NCBI GenBank assembly: GCA_963729275.1 | Contig: CAVSNH010000005.1 | Span: 124,001 to 188,000, forward strand | Origin: CAVSNH01 sp963729275 | Lineage (GTDB): Bacteria > Actinomycetota > Acidimicrobiia > Acidimicrobiales > RAAP-2 | Reading direction: 5' to 3' | DNA: 64,000 nt | Program-made: the position numbers and the translations under genes | Notes under the pieces: generated by a model | What the model was told of the DNA's origin: nothing | The model's input: only the letters and a program-made list of their open reading frames with translations | Databases searched by the model: none | In this document: piece by piece, positions 23,349 through 31,091 of the stretch | Position numbering within the stretch: position 1 is the stretch's first letter | How the letters are laid out: each line of letters begins with the position of its first letter

Positions 23349-24809
23349 ATGCAGGCACCAACCCCCCACTCTCACGGGATCGTTCGGCGATCTCGAGCCA
23401 TTGTCATCACCGCGGCACTCATCGCCATGGTGGGCTCGCTCGTCGTCTTTGTTTCCCCGCATGAAGCTGGGGCTGCCCCCGCCGCGTCGGCGGCAAGGCT
23501 TGCCCCCCGGCCGAATCCGGCTCTGGTGAGAGCCGGTGGGGCCGCACCCGTGGCCGGGGCGGCGAGTCCTCGGGCTCGCCACGGCTGGAGCCAGGCCAAT
23601 GAAATCACCGGCGCCAGTGGTGGCCTGCTGGGATGGTCAATCGCCGTGAGCGGGAGCACGATGGTGGTCGGCGCCCCCTACGACAATTCGGGGACCGGAG
23701 CGGCCTACGTGTACACCGGTTCAGGGACCAGTTGGAGCGAAGTGGCCGAGCTGACGCCCACCGACGGCGTCAACAACGATGAGTTCGGAGTTTCGGTGGC
23801 GATCACCCCAGGCGTGATCGTGGTCGGGGCCCAGTGCCACAGCGCCGGCTCGCCGACCTGTGAGGGTGCGGCCTACGTCTTCACCGGGTCCGGGTCGAGC
23901 TGGACACAGCAGGCCGAGCTCGACGATCCGGGACAGACCGCAAACGACTACTTCGGATGGCCCGTTGTCGTCTCGTCCAACTCGATCCTGATCGCCGCCA
24001 CCGGCGAGGACGCATCGGCGGGGGCCATCTTCGTGTATGGCCTCGCCAGCAGCCATTGGGCCAAAAAGGCCGAGATCACCGATCCAGGCAATACCGCCGG
24101 TGATCTCTTCGGGTTCTCGACGGCGTTGTCGGGCAAGAACCTGGTCGTGGGCGCGCCGGGGACGACAGGGTCCAAGGGTGCGGCCTATGTGTTCAGGGAG
24201 ACGCGTGGGGGATGGATCCCCAAAGCGACGCTCACTGCCTCCAACAGTGACGGTTGCTCGACGACCTGCGGATCGGAGGTGGGCTACGTCTACGGCGACT
24301 ATTTCGGTGACGCCGTCGCCTTCGACCACTCGACGATCCTGGTCGGCGCTCCTTACGCCTCCTATCCGACGCCCAAGCCTGACGGTGTCGGCTCGGGGAC
24401 GGCGTACGTGTTCACCGGCTCGGGCGCGACCTGGACTCAGAAGACGGAGCTCGCCGATCCCGCCGAGTACACGGCCAACGACGCCAGCCCCCCGGGGTGC
24501 ACGTTCTATTCCGACCCGTGCGCGGCAGAGGACTACTTCGGCTTCGAGGCCACCCTCCTGGGCAGCACGGTAGTGGTGACCGCGCCCTACGACTCGCAGG
24601 GGTTTCCTAACAACGCGACCGGAGCGGCCTTCGCCATCCCGAAGTCGGGCGGGACATGGCCGTTCTCCGGCTCCACCGAGTTGACCGCCGGTGACGGTGC
24701 GCCCGGGGACTATTTCGGGTGGTCGGGCCTGACCACCATCGGCAAGAACATCCTCGTCGTGGGCTCGCCGTACTCGCCCAACGGGGGCATCTACTTCTTC
24801 CGGGACTGA
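23349..24809 (+). CDS. Secreted FG-GAP / integrin-alpha-like beta-propeller protein
   Basis: This is a 486-residue exported protein. The signal helix is near residues 17-43 and ends in EAGAAPAASA. From residue 80 there are about seven blade repeats of roughly 50-60 residues, each with a pattern like FG.SVA..G..VVVGA...GAAYVFTGSG..W...AEL. This is the FG-GAP pattern that folds as a seven-bladed propeller. Ca-binding DxDxDG motifs are not obvious. Such proteins are usually extracellular binding modules. ATG 23349 is preceded by AAAGGGCGG. It is divergent from the secreted-protein gene at 22024. Confidence 0.82.
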   Translation: MQAPTPHSHGIVRRSRAIVITAALIAMVGSLVVFVSPHEAGAAPAASAARLAPRPNPALVRAGGAAPVAGAASPRARHGWSQANEITGASGGLLGWSIAVSGSTMVVGAPYDNSGTGAAYVYTGSGTSWSEVAELTPTDGVNNDEFGVSVAITPGVIVVGAQCHSAGSPTCEGAAYVFTGSGSSWTQQAELDDPGQTANDYFGWPVVVSSNSILIAATGEDASAGAIFVYGLASSHWAKKAEITDPGNTAGDLFGFSTALSGKNLVVGAPGTTGSKGAAYVFRETRGGWIPKATLTASNSDGCSTTCGSEVGYVYGDYFGDAVAFDHSTILVGAPYASYPTPKPDGVGSGTAYVFTGSGATWTQKTELADPAEYTANDASPPGCTFYSDPCAAEDYFGFEATLLGSTVVVTAPYDSQGFPNNATGAAFAIPKSGGTWPFSGSTELTAGDGAPGDYFGWSGLTTIGKNILVVGSPYSPNGGIYFFRD

Positions 24810-24824
24810 CGCTCACTTGTCCGG

Positions 24825-24851
24825 CCCTTGCCACCGATGCGGTGGCAAGGG
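24825..24851 (+). terminator. Strong hairpin terminator after the FG-GAP gene
   Basis: CCCTTGCCACC (24825-24835) pairs perfectly with GGTGGCAAGGG (24841-24851) around GATGC, an 11-bp stem starting 16 bases past the stop codon. No T-run follows, so it is an I-shaped terminator of the kind frequent in actinobacteria. Confidence 0.8.
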
Positions 24852-25007
24852 GTCGGCGACGTCCTGACCCGTGCCGCGATCGGGCGGCCGGGCTGAGCAC
24901 GAGCCTTCGGCGCGGTCGCTCGTCACCCCGGTGCCCAGGCCCGACGGAATCAAGCCGACCCACTACCGACCACAGAGAGGTGGACCCCTCACCGGTAGAA
25001 TCTCTCG

Positions 25008-26498
25008 GTGGCCCCGCGGTACTGGATCGAGACGTTGGGCTGCCCGAAGAACGAGGTCGACTCGGCCAAGCTGGCCGGGACGTTGACCGCCGAGGGATTC
25101 GGAGTGGCCGACGCTCCCGAGCTGGCCGACCTGGTCGTCGTCAACACCTGTGCCTTCATCGAGGCGGCCCGCCAGGAGTCGATCGACACCGTGCTCGCTC
25201 TCGACCGATCCCGCCGTAAGGGAAGCCGCCTGGTCGTCACCGGATGCCTCGCCGAGCGGTATGGGGACGAGCTCGAAGACGCCCTTCCGGAGGTCGATCT
25301 CGTCGCCCCCTTCGGGGTCAGCCTGACGGCCGGCCGGCCCGACCACGGCGGCACACTGCGTCCTTTCGTCCCTCTCGCATCAGCACCCGGATCAGCACCG
25401 GCACCGGCACCGGCACCCGCACCCGCACCCGCGCCTGTGGCCCTGGGCCGGAAGCCGGCCGGCCCGCGAACGGTCGGCGATCGTCCGGTCAGCGACTTCG
25501 ACCTGCTCAACCTTCCACGCCCGCCGTCCACCGCACCCTGGGCCTACGTGAAGGTGGCCGAGGGCTGCGATCGTCACTGCGGATTCTGTGCCATCCCGTC
25601 CTTTCGCGGTCGGCAGCGCTCGCGAACGACCGAGTCGATCTTCGCCGAGGTGGACTCGTTGGCCGCCGGCGGACTCCTGCAGGAGATCGTGCTCGTCGCC
25701 CAGGATCTCGCCTCGTTCGGTCTCGACCGGTGGCCACCTGCTTCGCTACCCGGTGCGTTGCCGGCCGATGCTGCCCCGTCGGGGCCCGCACCGCGGCGTG
25801 CGCATGGACGACTCCAGCGACGGCCCATCGTGGACTTGGTGAAGGAGGTAGCCGAGCGAGTCGAGTGGGTCCGGTTGCTCTACCTTTATCCCTCGCGTCT
25901 CGACGAGGAGCTCGTCGAGACCATCGTGGCCACCGGCGTCCCCTACTTCGACCTCTCGCTGCAGCACGTCTCTCGGCCTCTGCTGGCCGCCATGCGCCGT
26001 CCGGGCAATGGTGAGCGCTTCCTCGATCGCATCCGTTCGATCCGGGCCCTTGCGCCCGGGGCTGCCTTCCGGTCGTCGTTCATCATCGGCTATCCCGGCG
26101 AGACCGAGGACGACCACGACCTGCTGTTGGACTGGCTCGATGAGGCCCGCCTGGACTGGGTTGGGTTCTTTCCCTTCAGCCGCGAGGAGGGCACACCCGC
26201 GGCCCAGGCCGAGGGGCAGGTCCCAGCCGAGCTTGTCGCCGAGCGCTTACGGGAGTGCTCGGAACGTCAGGATGCCATCACCGCGGCACGTCGGGACGAT
26301 CTCATCGGTGAAGAAGTGCGCGTCCTCGTGGTCGCCCCGGGCGAGGGGCGCACCTATCGCGAGGCGCCGGAGATCGATGGCATCGTCCGCATTCCCGACG
26401 ACCTCGAGGTGGGATCGTTCGCCGATCTGGTCGTGACCGGGGCCGCCGGCCCCGACCTCGAAGCAAGCCGATCGGTGGCACCATGCGGCCTACGGTGA
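25008..26498 (+). CDS. rimO: Ribosomal protein S12 methylthiotransferase RimO
   Basis: RimO is a radical-SAM enzyme that adds a methylthio group to an aspartate of ribosomal protein S12. The protein has 496 residues. The N-terminal cluster cysteines are Cys12 (LGCPKN), Cys48 (NTC) and Cys80 (TGC); the radical-SAM motif is CDRHCGFC (Cys187, 191, 194). A TRAM domain closes the protein. It is longer than usual because of an Ala-Pro repeat (residues 125-145, from a hexameric GCACCG/GCACCC repeat) between the first two domains, and a Pro/Ala/Arg insertion near 245-270 where homologues are short. The start is GTG 25008. It precedes pgsA and cinA on the same strand. Confidence 0.95.
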   Translation: MAPRYWIETLGCPKNEVDSAKLAGTLTAEGFGVADAPELADLVVVNTCAFIEAARQESIDTVLALDRSRRKGSRLVVTGCLAERYGDELEDALPEVDLVAPFGVSLTAGRPDHGGTLRPFVPLASAPGSAPAPAPAPAPAPAPVALGRKPAGPRTVGDRPVSDFDLLNLPRPPSTAPWAYVKVAEGCDRHCGFCAIPSFRGRQRSRTTESIFAEVDSLAAGGLLQEIVLVAQDLASFGLDRWPPASLPGALPADAAPSGPAPRRAHGRLQRRPIVDLVKEVAERVEWVRLLYLYPSRLDEELVETIVATGVPYFDLSLQHVSRPLLAAMRRPGNGERFLDRIRSIRALAPGAAFRSSFIIGYPGETEDDHDLLLDWLDEARLDWVGFFPFSREEGTPAAQAEGQVPAELVAERLRECSERQDAITAARRDDLIGEEVRVLVVAPGEGRTYREAPEIDGIVRIPDDLEVGSFADLVVTGAAGPDLEASRSVAPCGLR

Positions 26499-26502
26499 CG
26501 GG

Positions 26503-27231
26503 GTGAAGGAAGCAGCTGTGACGGGTACGCCGAACGGGACCGGCCAGGTGGGCGACGTTGCCCATGCCCAGGAGTCCGGCGCGCCCGCTACGACCTTCGG
26601 TCCTTCGGCGTTGCTGACACCGGCCAACGGGATCACGGCGGCGCGGCTGGTGGCCACGCCCGTCTTCGTTGCCATCATCCTTCTGTGGGGGGCGAGCTGG
26701 GCCGCCTTCTCGCTGGGCGGCGTCATCGCCCTCTCCGATGGCTTCGACGGGTGGGTGGCACGTAAGCAGGGAGCGACTCGGTCCGGCGCCTTCCTCGATC
26801 CGCTGGCCGACAAGGTGGCGGTCCTCGGGGCCCTCGTCGCCCTGATCATCAAGGGCGTCCTGTGGTGGGTGCCCGTTGCCATCATCGCCATCCGAGAGAT
26901 CGCCATGAGCGTCTACCGCGCCGTGGTTGGACGCCATGGCGTGTCGGTACCGGCCCGATCGAGCGCCAAGGTGAAGACACTGGCGCAGGATCTCGCCGTC
27001 GGGCTCTGCCTGGCACCGCCGCTCGTCACCTATGCCGCCGTCCACTCGGCGGGCATCTGGGTCGCCACGGCCCTCACCGTCGTGACCGGCGCGCAGTACT
27101 ACTTCGACGGTCGGCGCCTGGCTGCGAGCCGCCGGTCGGGGTCATCCTCCGGTGGGCCGAGTGATCGAGTGGCGGGTCCGCCGGCCGGTGTGGGCGAACA
27201 CCACCGCGGTCCCGGCACGACCGCTGCCTGA
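26503..27231 (+). CDS. pgsA: CDP-diacylglycerol--glycerol-3-phosphate 3-phosphatidyltransferase
   Basis: PgsA makes phosphatidylglycerophosphate, the precursor of phosphatidylglycerol and cardiolipin. This 242-residue membrane protein carries the CDP-alcohol phosphotransferase motif: DGFDGWVARKQGATRSGAFL followed by DPLAD, with all the aspartates in place. It is flanked by membrane helices (IVALSLG-type segments) and an NGITAARLVATPVFV opening. GTG 26503 lies four bases after rimO, and cinA follows 12 bases after its end. The rimO-pgsA-cinA-recA order is typical of actinobacteria. About 30 extra residues precede the catalytic domain. Confidence 0.93.
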   Translation: MKEAAVTGTPNGTGQVGDVAHAQESGAPATTFGPSALLTPANGITAARLVATPVFVAIILLWGASWAAFSLGGVIALSDGFDGWVARKQGATRSGAFLDPLADKVAVLGALVALIIKGVLWWVPVAIIAIREIAMSVYRAVVGRHGVSVPARSSAKVKTLAQDLAVGLCLAPPLVTYAAVHSAGIWVATALTVVTGAQYYFDGRRLAASRRSGSSSGGPSDRVAGPPAGVGEHHRGPGTTAA

Positions 27232-27243
27232 GGCAGGCGGCCG

Positions 27244-28533
27244 GTGCGGATCGAGATCGTGGCCGTCGGCACGGAGCTGCTGCTCGGCCAGATCACCGAC
27301 ACCAACTCACGGTGGCTGGGCGAGGAACTGGCCGCCATCGGGGTCGCCTCCCATTTTCACCAGGCGGTGGGCGACAACCAGCAGCGCATCGTGCTCGCCC
27401 TGCGAACGGCCCTGGCTCGCAGCGACGGGGTCATCGTCTGCGGCGGCCTCGGCCCGACACACGACGACATCACCCGCGAAGCCATCGCCGAGGTCATGGG
27501 GGTCGGCCTGGTCCGAGACGAGAGCCTGATCGAGGCCATGCGCCAGGTGTTCGCCTCTCGCGGCCGAGACATGCCCGAGTCCAACCTCCGTCAGGCCGAT
27601 GTGCCCGACGGGGCCACGCCCATCCGCCAAGTCAAGGGGACCGCCCCCGGCCTCATCTGCCCTCTCGGACACAAGGTGCTCTACGCGGTTCCCGGCGTGC
27701 CCTACGAGATGGAGGACATGTTCGTCCGGGCCATCGCCCCCGACCTCCAGCAGCGGATGGCCGAGAGCGGCGAGTCGTCGGGCGTGATTGCCAGCCGGGT
27801 CCTCCGCACCTGGGGGATGAGCGAGTCGGGCTTGGCCGAGGCGCTGGCTGGTCACATTGCCGATCTCGACGAGGCAGCCACCCGGGCGTCCGGACGAGGC
27901 ACGGCCACCGTCGCCTTCCTGGCCAGCGGTATCGAGGGCATCAAGGTGCGGGTCACGGTAGCCGCTCCGGACCAGGCCTCCGCCGATGTACTCCTGGACG
28001 AGGAGGAGCGCACCATCCGGGCCATCCTCGAGCGGACAGCCGGCGACGTCGTCTTCGGCATCGACGACGAAGCCATCGAGGACGCCGTGGCCAAGGCCCT
28101 CGTGGACCGGGGACTGTCCCTCGGCCTAGCCGAGTCGTTGACCGGAGGGTTGGCCGCCTCGCGCCTCGTGGGTGTGCCCGGAGCCTCGCGATGGTTCCGC
28201 GGCTCGGTGGTCTCCTATGCCTCCCAGGTGAAGTTCGACGTGCTGCGGGTACCCGTCGGTCCGGTGATCACGGCCGAGGCAGCCAAGGCCATGGCCGAGG
28301 GCGCTCGAGACGTGCTGTGCGCCGACGTCGGCCTGTCGATGACCGGCGTGGCCGGTCCCGACCCGCAGGAGGACAAGCCACCGGGCACGGTGTTCGTGGG
28401 CCTCGCCCGTCCCGACCACGAGACGGCGTCGTTTGCGTTCAAGGTCCCCGGCGACCGTGACCGAGTTCGCCAGTACGCGACGATCGCCGCTCTCGACCTC
28501 TTGCGGCGCTCGCTCCTCCCACCGCTCGACTGA
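27244..28533 (+). CDS. cinA: CinA family protein (competence/damage-inducible; NMN deamidase type)
   Basis: This is a 429-residue two-domain protein. The N-terminal MoCF-biosynthesis-type domain has VAVGTELLLGQITDTNS, VCGGLGPTHDD and VLYAVPGVPYEMEDM. The C-terminal CinA domain has GLSLGLAESLTGGLAASRLV and DVGLSMTGVAGP, which in other species deamidates nicotinamide mononucleotide for NAD recycling; the N-terminal domain can hydrolyse ADP-ribose. The start is GTG 27244. It lies upstream of recA, as in many bacteria, but here a divergent gene separates the two. Confidence 0.93.
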   Translation: MRIEIVAVGTELLLGQITDTNSRWLGEELAAIGVASHFHQAVGDNQQRIVLALRTALARSDGVIVCGGLGPTHDDITREAIAEVMGVGLVRDESLIEAMRQVFASRGRDMPESNLRQADVPDGATPIRQVKGTAPGLICPLGHKVLYAVPGVPYEMEDMFVRAIAPDLQQRMAESGESSGVIASRVLRTWGMSESGLAEALAGHIADLDEAATRASGRGTATVAFLASGIEGIKVRVTVAAPDQASADVLLDEEERTIRAILERTAGDVVFGIDDEAIEDAVAKALVDRGLSLGLAESLTGGLAASRLVGVPGASRWFRGSVVSYASQVKFDVLRVPVGPVITAEAAKAMAEGARDVLCADVGLSMTGVAGPDPQEDKPPGTVFVGLARPDHETASFAFKVPGDRDRVRQYATIAALDLLRRSLLPPLD

Positions 28534-28556
28534 CGGTCACGTCCCGCTGGGCGACA

Positions 28557-29774
28557 TCAGTGGTTCGCCGACTTGGCCCGGGTCGGCATCGGCGCGGCGG
28601 GAATCGGCGCTGCCGTCGCCGTGATGCCATCCGGCACCAGCTCCTCCCACGTGTTGCCCGGAGCCAGGGTGATGGGGATCCCCGTCGAGGTCACGAGACC
28701 GGCCGGCCCTGTCTCCGAGGAGCGGCTCCACGTGCCGGTGATGGCCACTCCGTCGCGCAGCACGAGTAGCGGACCGGACCCGGTGTCGGTCACCTCGACC
28801 TCCTGGGCGCCCTCGCTGTTCTCGACCCAGGGGCCGGTGTAGGTCTGAACCGACATCACGACCACGTTGGTGGCCGCCGTCTGGCTGCCGCCGATGAGGA
28901 TGTCGGGCACGCCCGAGTACGAGCGGAGGTACACCCCCTTCGACGGGTTCCACGTCCAGGTGACGTCAGAAGTCGACGAGAACGGGATATGGACGGATCC
29001 GCCCGACCCGGCGATGGAGCCGGCCGGCAACGTGGGGCCGTAGGCGAAGATCGGCGCCGGCGGGGTTTTGTCTCTCGCGTCGAGGGCCCACGCCGCCGCG
29101 GTGCTGGTGAACGTGGAATAGGGGGCGACCCGGTTCGGCGGCGCGGAGACGATGGCCGAGTCGGTGCCGCCGTCGAGGATGTTCTCGTCGGTCAGTGGAG
29201 CATCGGCCAACAGCGAGAGGATCGGGGCGATGCCGCCGGCATGGACGAAGATCGGGTCGGACAGCTGGGAGAGGATGCCGACGTCGGGCTCGCGGGCCGA
29301 GCGGAGGTCACCGACGAGTGGCGCCGACTGGCATTGGAACACGGCCACTAGTCGCGTGATGGCACCCTCCACTGGTTCTTCGAAGACGATGTCCGCCTGG
29401 TTGAGCCCGGCCGAGGGCCGGTCGCCCGTGTAATTCCCGATCTTGATGGCCAAGGCCGGACGGGCTGGGACGACACCGCCCGGGGCTGGCGTCCCTCGCA
29501 GGGGGCAGAAGGCGGTGGGAGCGGCCGCAGGTTTGGTGGTCGTCGTGGTGGTGGTGACCGCGGCACGGGCGTCCTGATGGTGAGCGGTGAACACCGCCGC
29601 CGCGCCGACGGCCAACACCGCGGTCGACGCCCCGCCCAGCAGGTAGCCCCACGTGCGTCGGCCGTTACGCCGGCCGTCACGCCGGGCTGCGGCCGCGTTC
29701 TGGCGCCGCTCCTTACGGGTCAGGACCGGAATTGGCCCGCTCGAGGTCCCGTTCACGGGTGGCTGGTCGGCCAT
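28557..29774 (-). CDS. DUF3048 (YerB-like) exported protein
   Basis: This is a 405-residue protein with a basic cytoplasmic N-terminus, a single helix near residues 43-63 that anchors or exports it, a Thr-rich linker, and a DUF3048 domain. Recognisable parts are RPALAIKIGNYTGDRPSAGL followed by NQADIVFEEPVEG, then RLVAVFQ, VGDLRSAREPD and the C-terminal VEVTDTGSGPLLVLRDG. The family includes B. subtilis YerB and has no settled function; it is probably extracytoplasmic. It runs opposite to cinA, with ends 23 bases apart, and is divergent from recA. Confidence 0.85.
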   Translation of the reverse strand: MADQPPVNGTSSGPIPVLTRKERRQNAAAARRDGRRNGRRTWGYLLGGASTAVLAVGAAAVFTAHHQDARAAVTTTTTTTKPAAAPTAFCPLRGTPAPGGVVPARPALAIKIGNYTGDRPSAGLNQADIVFEEPVEGAITRLVAVFQCQSAPLVGDLRSAREPDVGILSQLSDPIFVHAGGIAPILSLLADAPLTDENILDGGTDSAIVSAPPNRVAPYSTFTSTAAAWALDARDKTPPAPIFAYGPTLPAGSIAGSGGSVHIPFSSTSDVTWTWNPSKGVYLRSYSGVPDILIGGSQTAATNVVVMSVQTYTGPWVENSEGAQEVEVTDTGSGPLLVLRDGVAITGTWSRSSETGPAGLVTSTGIPITLAPGNTWEELVPDGITATAAPIPAAPMPTRAKSANH

Positions 29775-29858
29775 TGACGGCGGACGCTAGCCCGAGCCGC
29801 CTGGAATTCCGCTGATCCCCAGCCTGGCGGGCCTGGCGGCGCTGGCGGCGGTCCACCA

Positions 29859-29874
29859 TCGAACATGCGTTCGG
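29859..29874 (+). promoter_or_regulatory. LexA-binding (SOS) box upstream of recA
   Basis: TCGAACATGCGTTCGG matches the Gram-positive LexA consensus TCGAAC-N4-GTTCGA at all but the last base. It lies about 135 bases upstream of the recA start and 85 bases upstream of the divergent DUF3048 gene, so it could control either; recA is the established SOS target. Confidence 0.8.
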
Positions 29875-30010
29875 CTCTAGAGTGGGACGCATTCCCCCAG
29901 TCGTGAATCGGGACCGTCCGGGCAGGCCACCGGCGACCGGCGACGTCACAGCCCTTCCGTAGCGTCGGCCGGGTCAAAGCGAGCGAACAGCACCGAGGAG
30001 AATGGACGAC

Positions 30011-31069
30011 ATGGAACATGACAAGGCGCTCGAGATGGCCCTGAGCCAGATCGAGAAGCAGTTCGGCAAGGGCTCCGTGATGCGCATGGGTGAGAACCTC
30101 AACATGAACATCGAAGCCATCCCGACGGGTGCCCTGGCCCTCGACCTCGCCCTCGGGATCGGCGGGCTTCCCCGGGGCCGCATCGTCGAGATCTTCGGTC
30201 CGGAGTCCTCCGGCAAGTCCACCCTGGCCATGCACGTGGTGGCCGAGGCTCAGCGCAACGGCGGCATCTGCGCGTACATCGACGCCGAGCACGCCATGGA
30301 CCCGGTCTACGCCAAGGCCATCGGGGTCAATATCGACGACCTGCTCATCTCGCAGCCCGACACCGGTGAGCAGGCGCTCGAGATCGCCGACATGCTGATC
30401 CGCTCGGGTGCACTCGACGTGCTGGTCATCGACTCGGTGGCCGCGCTCACACCACGGGCGGAGATCGAAGGCGAGATGGGGGACTCGCACGTGGGCCTCC
30501 AGGCCCGCCTCATGTCCCAAGCTCTGCGCAAGCTCACCGGGACGCTGTCCAAGTCTCGGACGATCGCTGTATTCATCAATCAATTGCGAGAAAAAATAGG
30601 CGTGATGTACGGCTCGCCCGAGGTCACCCCCGGTGGCCGGGCGCTCAAGTTCTACTCATCCATCCGCCTCGACATCCGACGCATCGAGACCATCAAGGAC
30701 GGGGCCGACCAGATCGGTAACCGGACTCGTGTCAAGGTGGTCAAGAACAAGTGCTCGCCGCCGTTCAAGCAGGCTGAGTTCGACATCGCCTTCGGGAAGG
30801 GCATCAGCCGTGAGGGATCGCTGCTGGACGTCGGGGTGGAGCTCGGGTTCATCAAGAAGTCCGGTGCCTGGTTCACCTACGAGGGCGAGCAGCTCGGACA
30901 GGGCCGCGAGAACGTCAAGACGTTCCTCGGCGAGAACCCTCAGCTGATGGCCGAGGTCGATGAACGGATCCGCGAGTTCCTGGCTGCTCAGCAGGCCGGC
31001 ACTGCAGAACCGGGCCCGATACCCGACGACCCCGCACTCGACGACCAGCCCGTCAGCCTCTCGGAGTAG
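30011..31069 (+). CDS. recA: Recombinase RecA
   Basis: RecA forms filaments on single-stranded DNA, drives strand exchange and triggers LexA cleavage. The protein has 352 residues, a normal length with no intein. It starts MEHDKALEMALSQIEKQFGK. Walker A is GPESSGKST, Walker B is in DVLVIDSVAAL, the L1 loop region is EGEMGDSHVGLQARLMSQAL, and L2 lies around FINQLREKIGVMYGSPEVTP. I chose ATG 30011 because GAGGAG lies 10 bases upstream; the ATG at 30002 is too close to it. A short run of unusually AT-rich codons at 30570-30600 encodes the FINQLREKIG segment. The acidic C-terminus is typical. Confidence 0.98.
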   Translation: MEHDKALEMALSQIEKQFGKGSVMRMGENLNMNIEAIPTGALALDLALGIGGLPRGRIVEIFGPESSGKSTLAMHVVAEAQRNGGICAYIDAEHAMDPVYAKAIGVNIDDLLISQPDTGEQALEIADMLIRSGALDVLVIDSVAALTPRAEIEGEMGDSHVGLQARLMSQALRKLTGTLSKSRTIAVFINQLREKIGVMYGSPEVTPGGRALKFYSSIRLDIRRIETIKDGADQIGNRTRVKVVKNKCSPPFKQAEFDIAFGKGISREGSLLDVGVELGFIKKSGAWFTYEGEQLGQGRENVKTFLGENPQLMAEVDERIREFLAAQQAGTAEPGPIPDDPALDDQPVSLSE

Positions 31070-31091
31070 CGCCGCTCCTCCGGGCCCGCGA

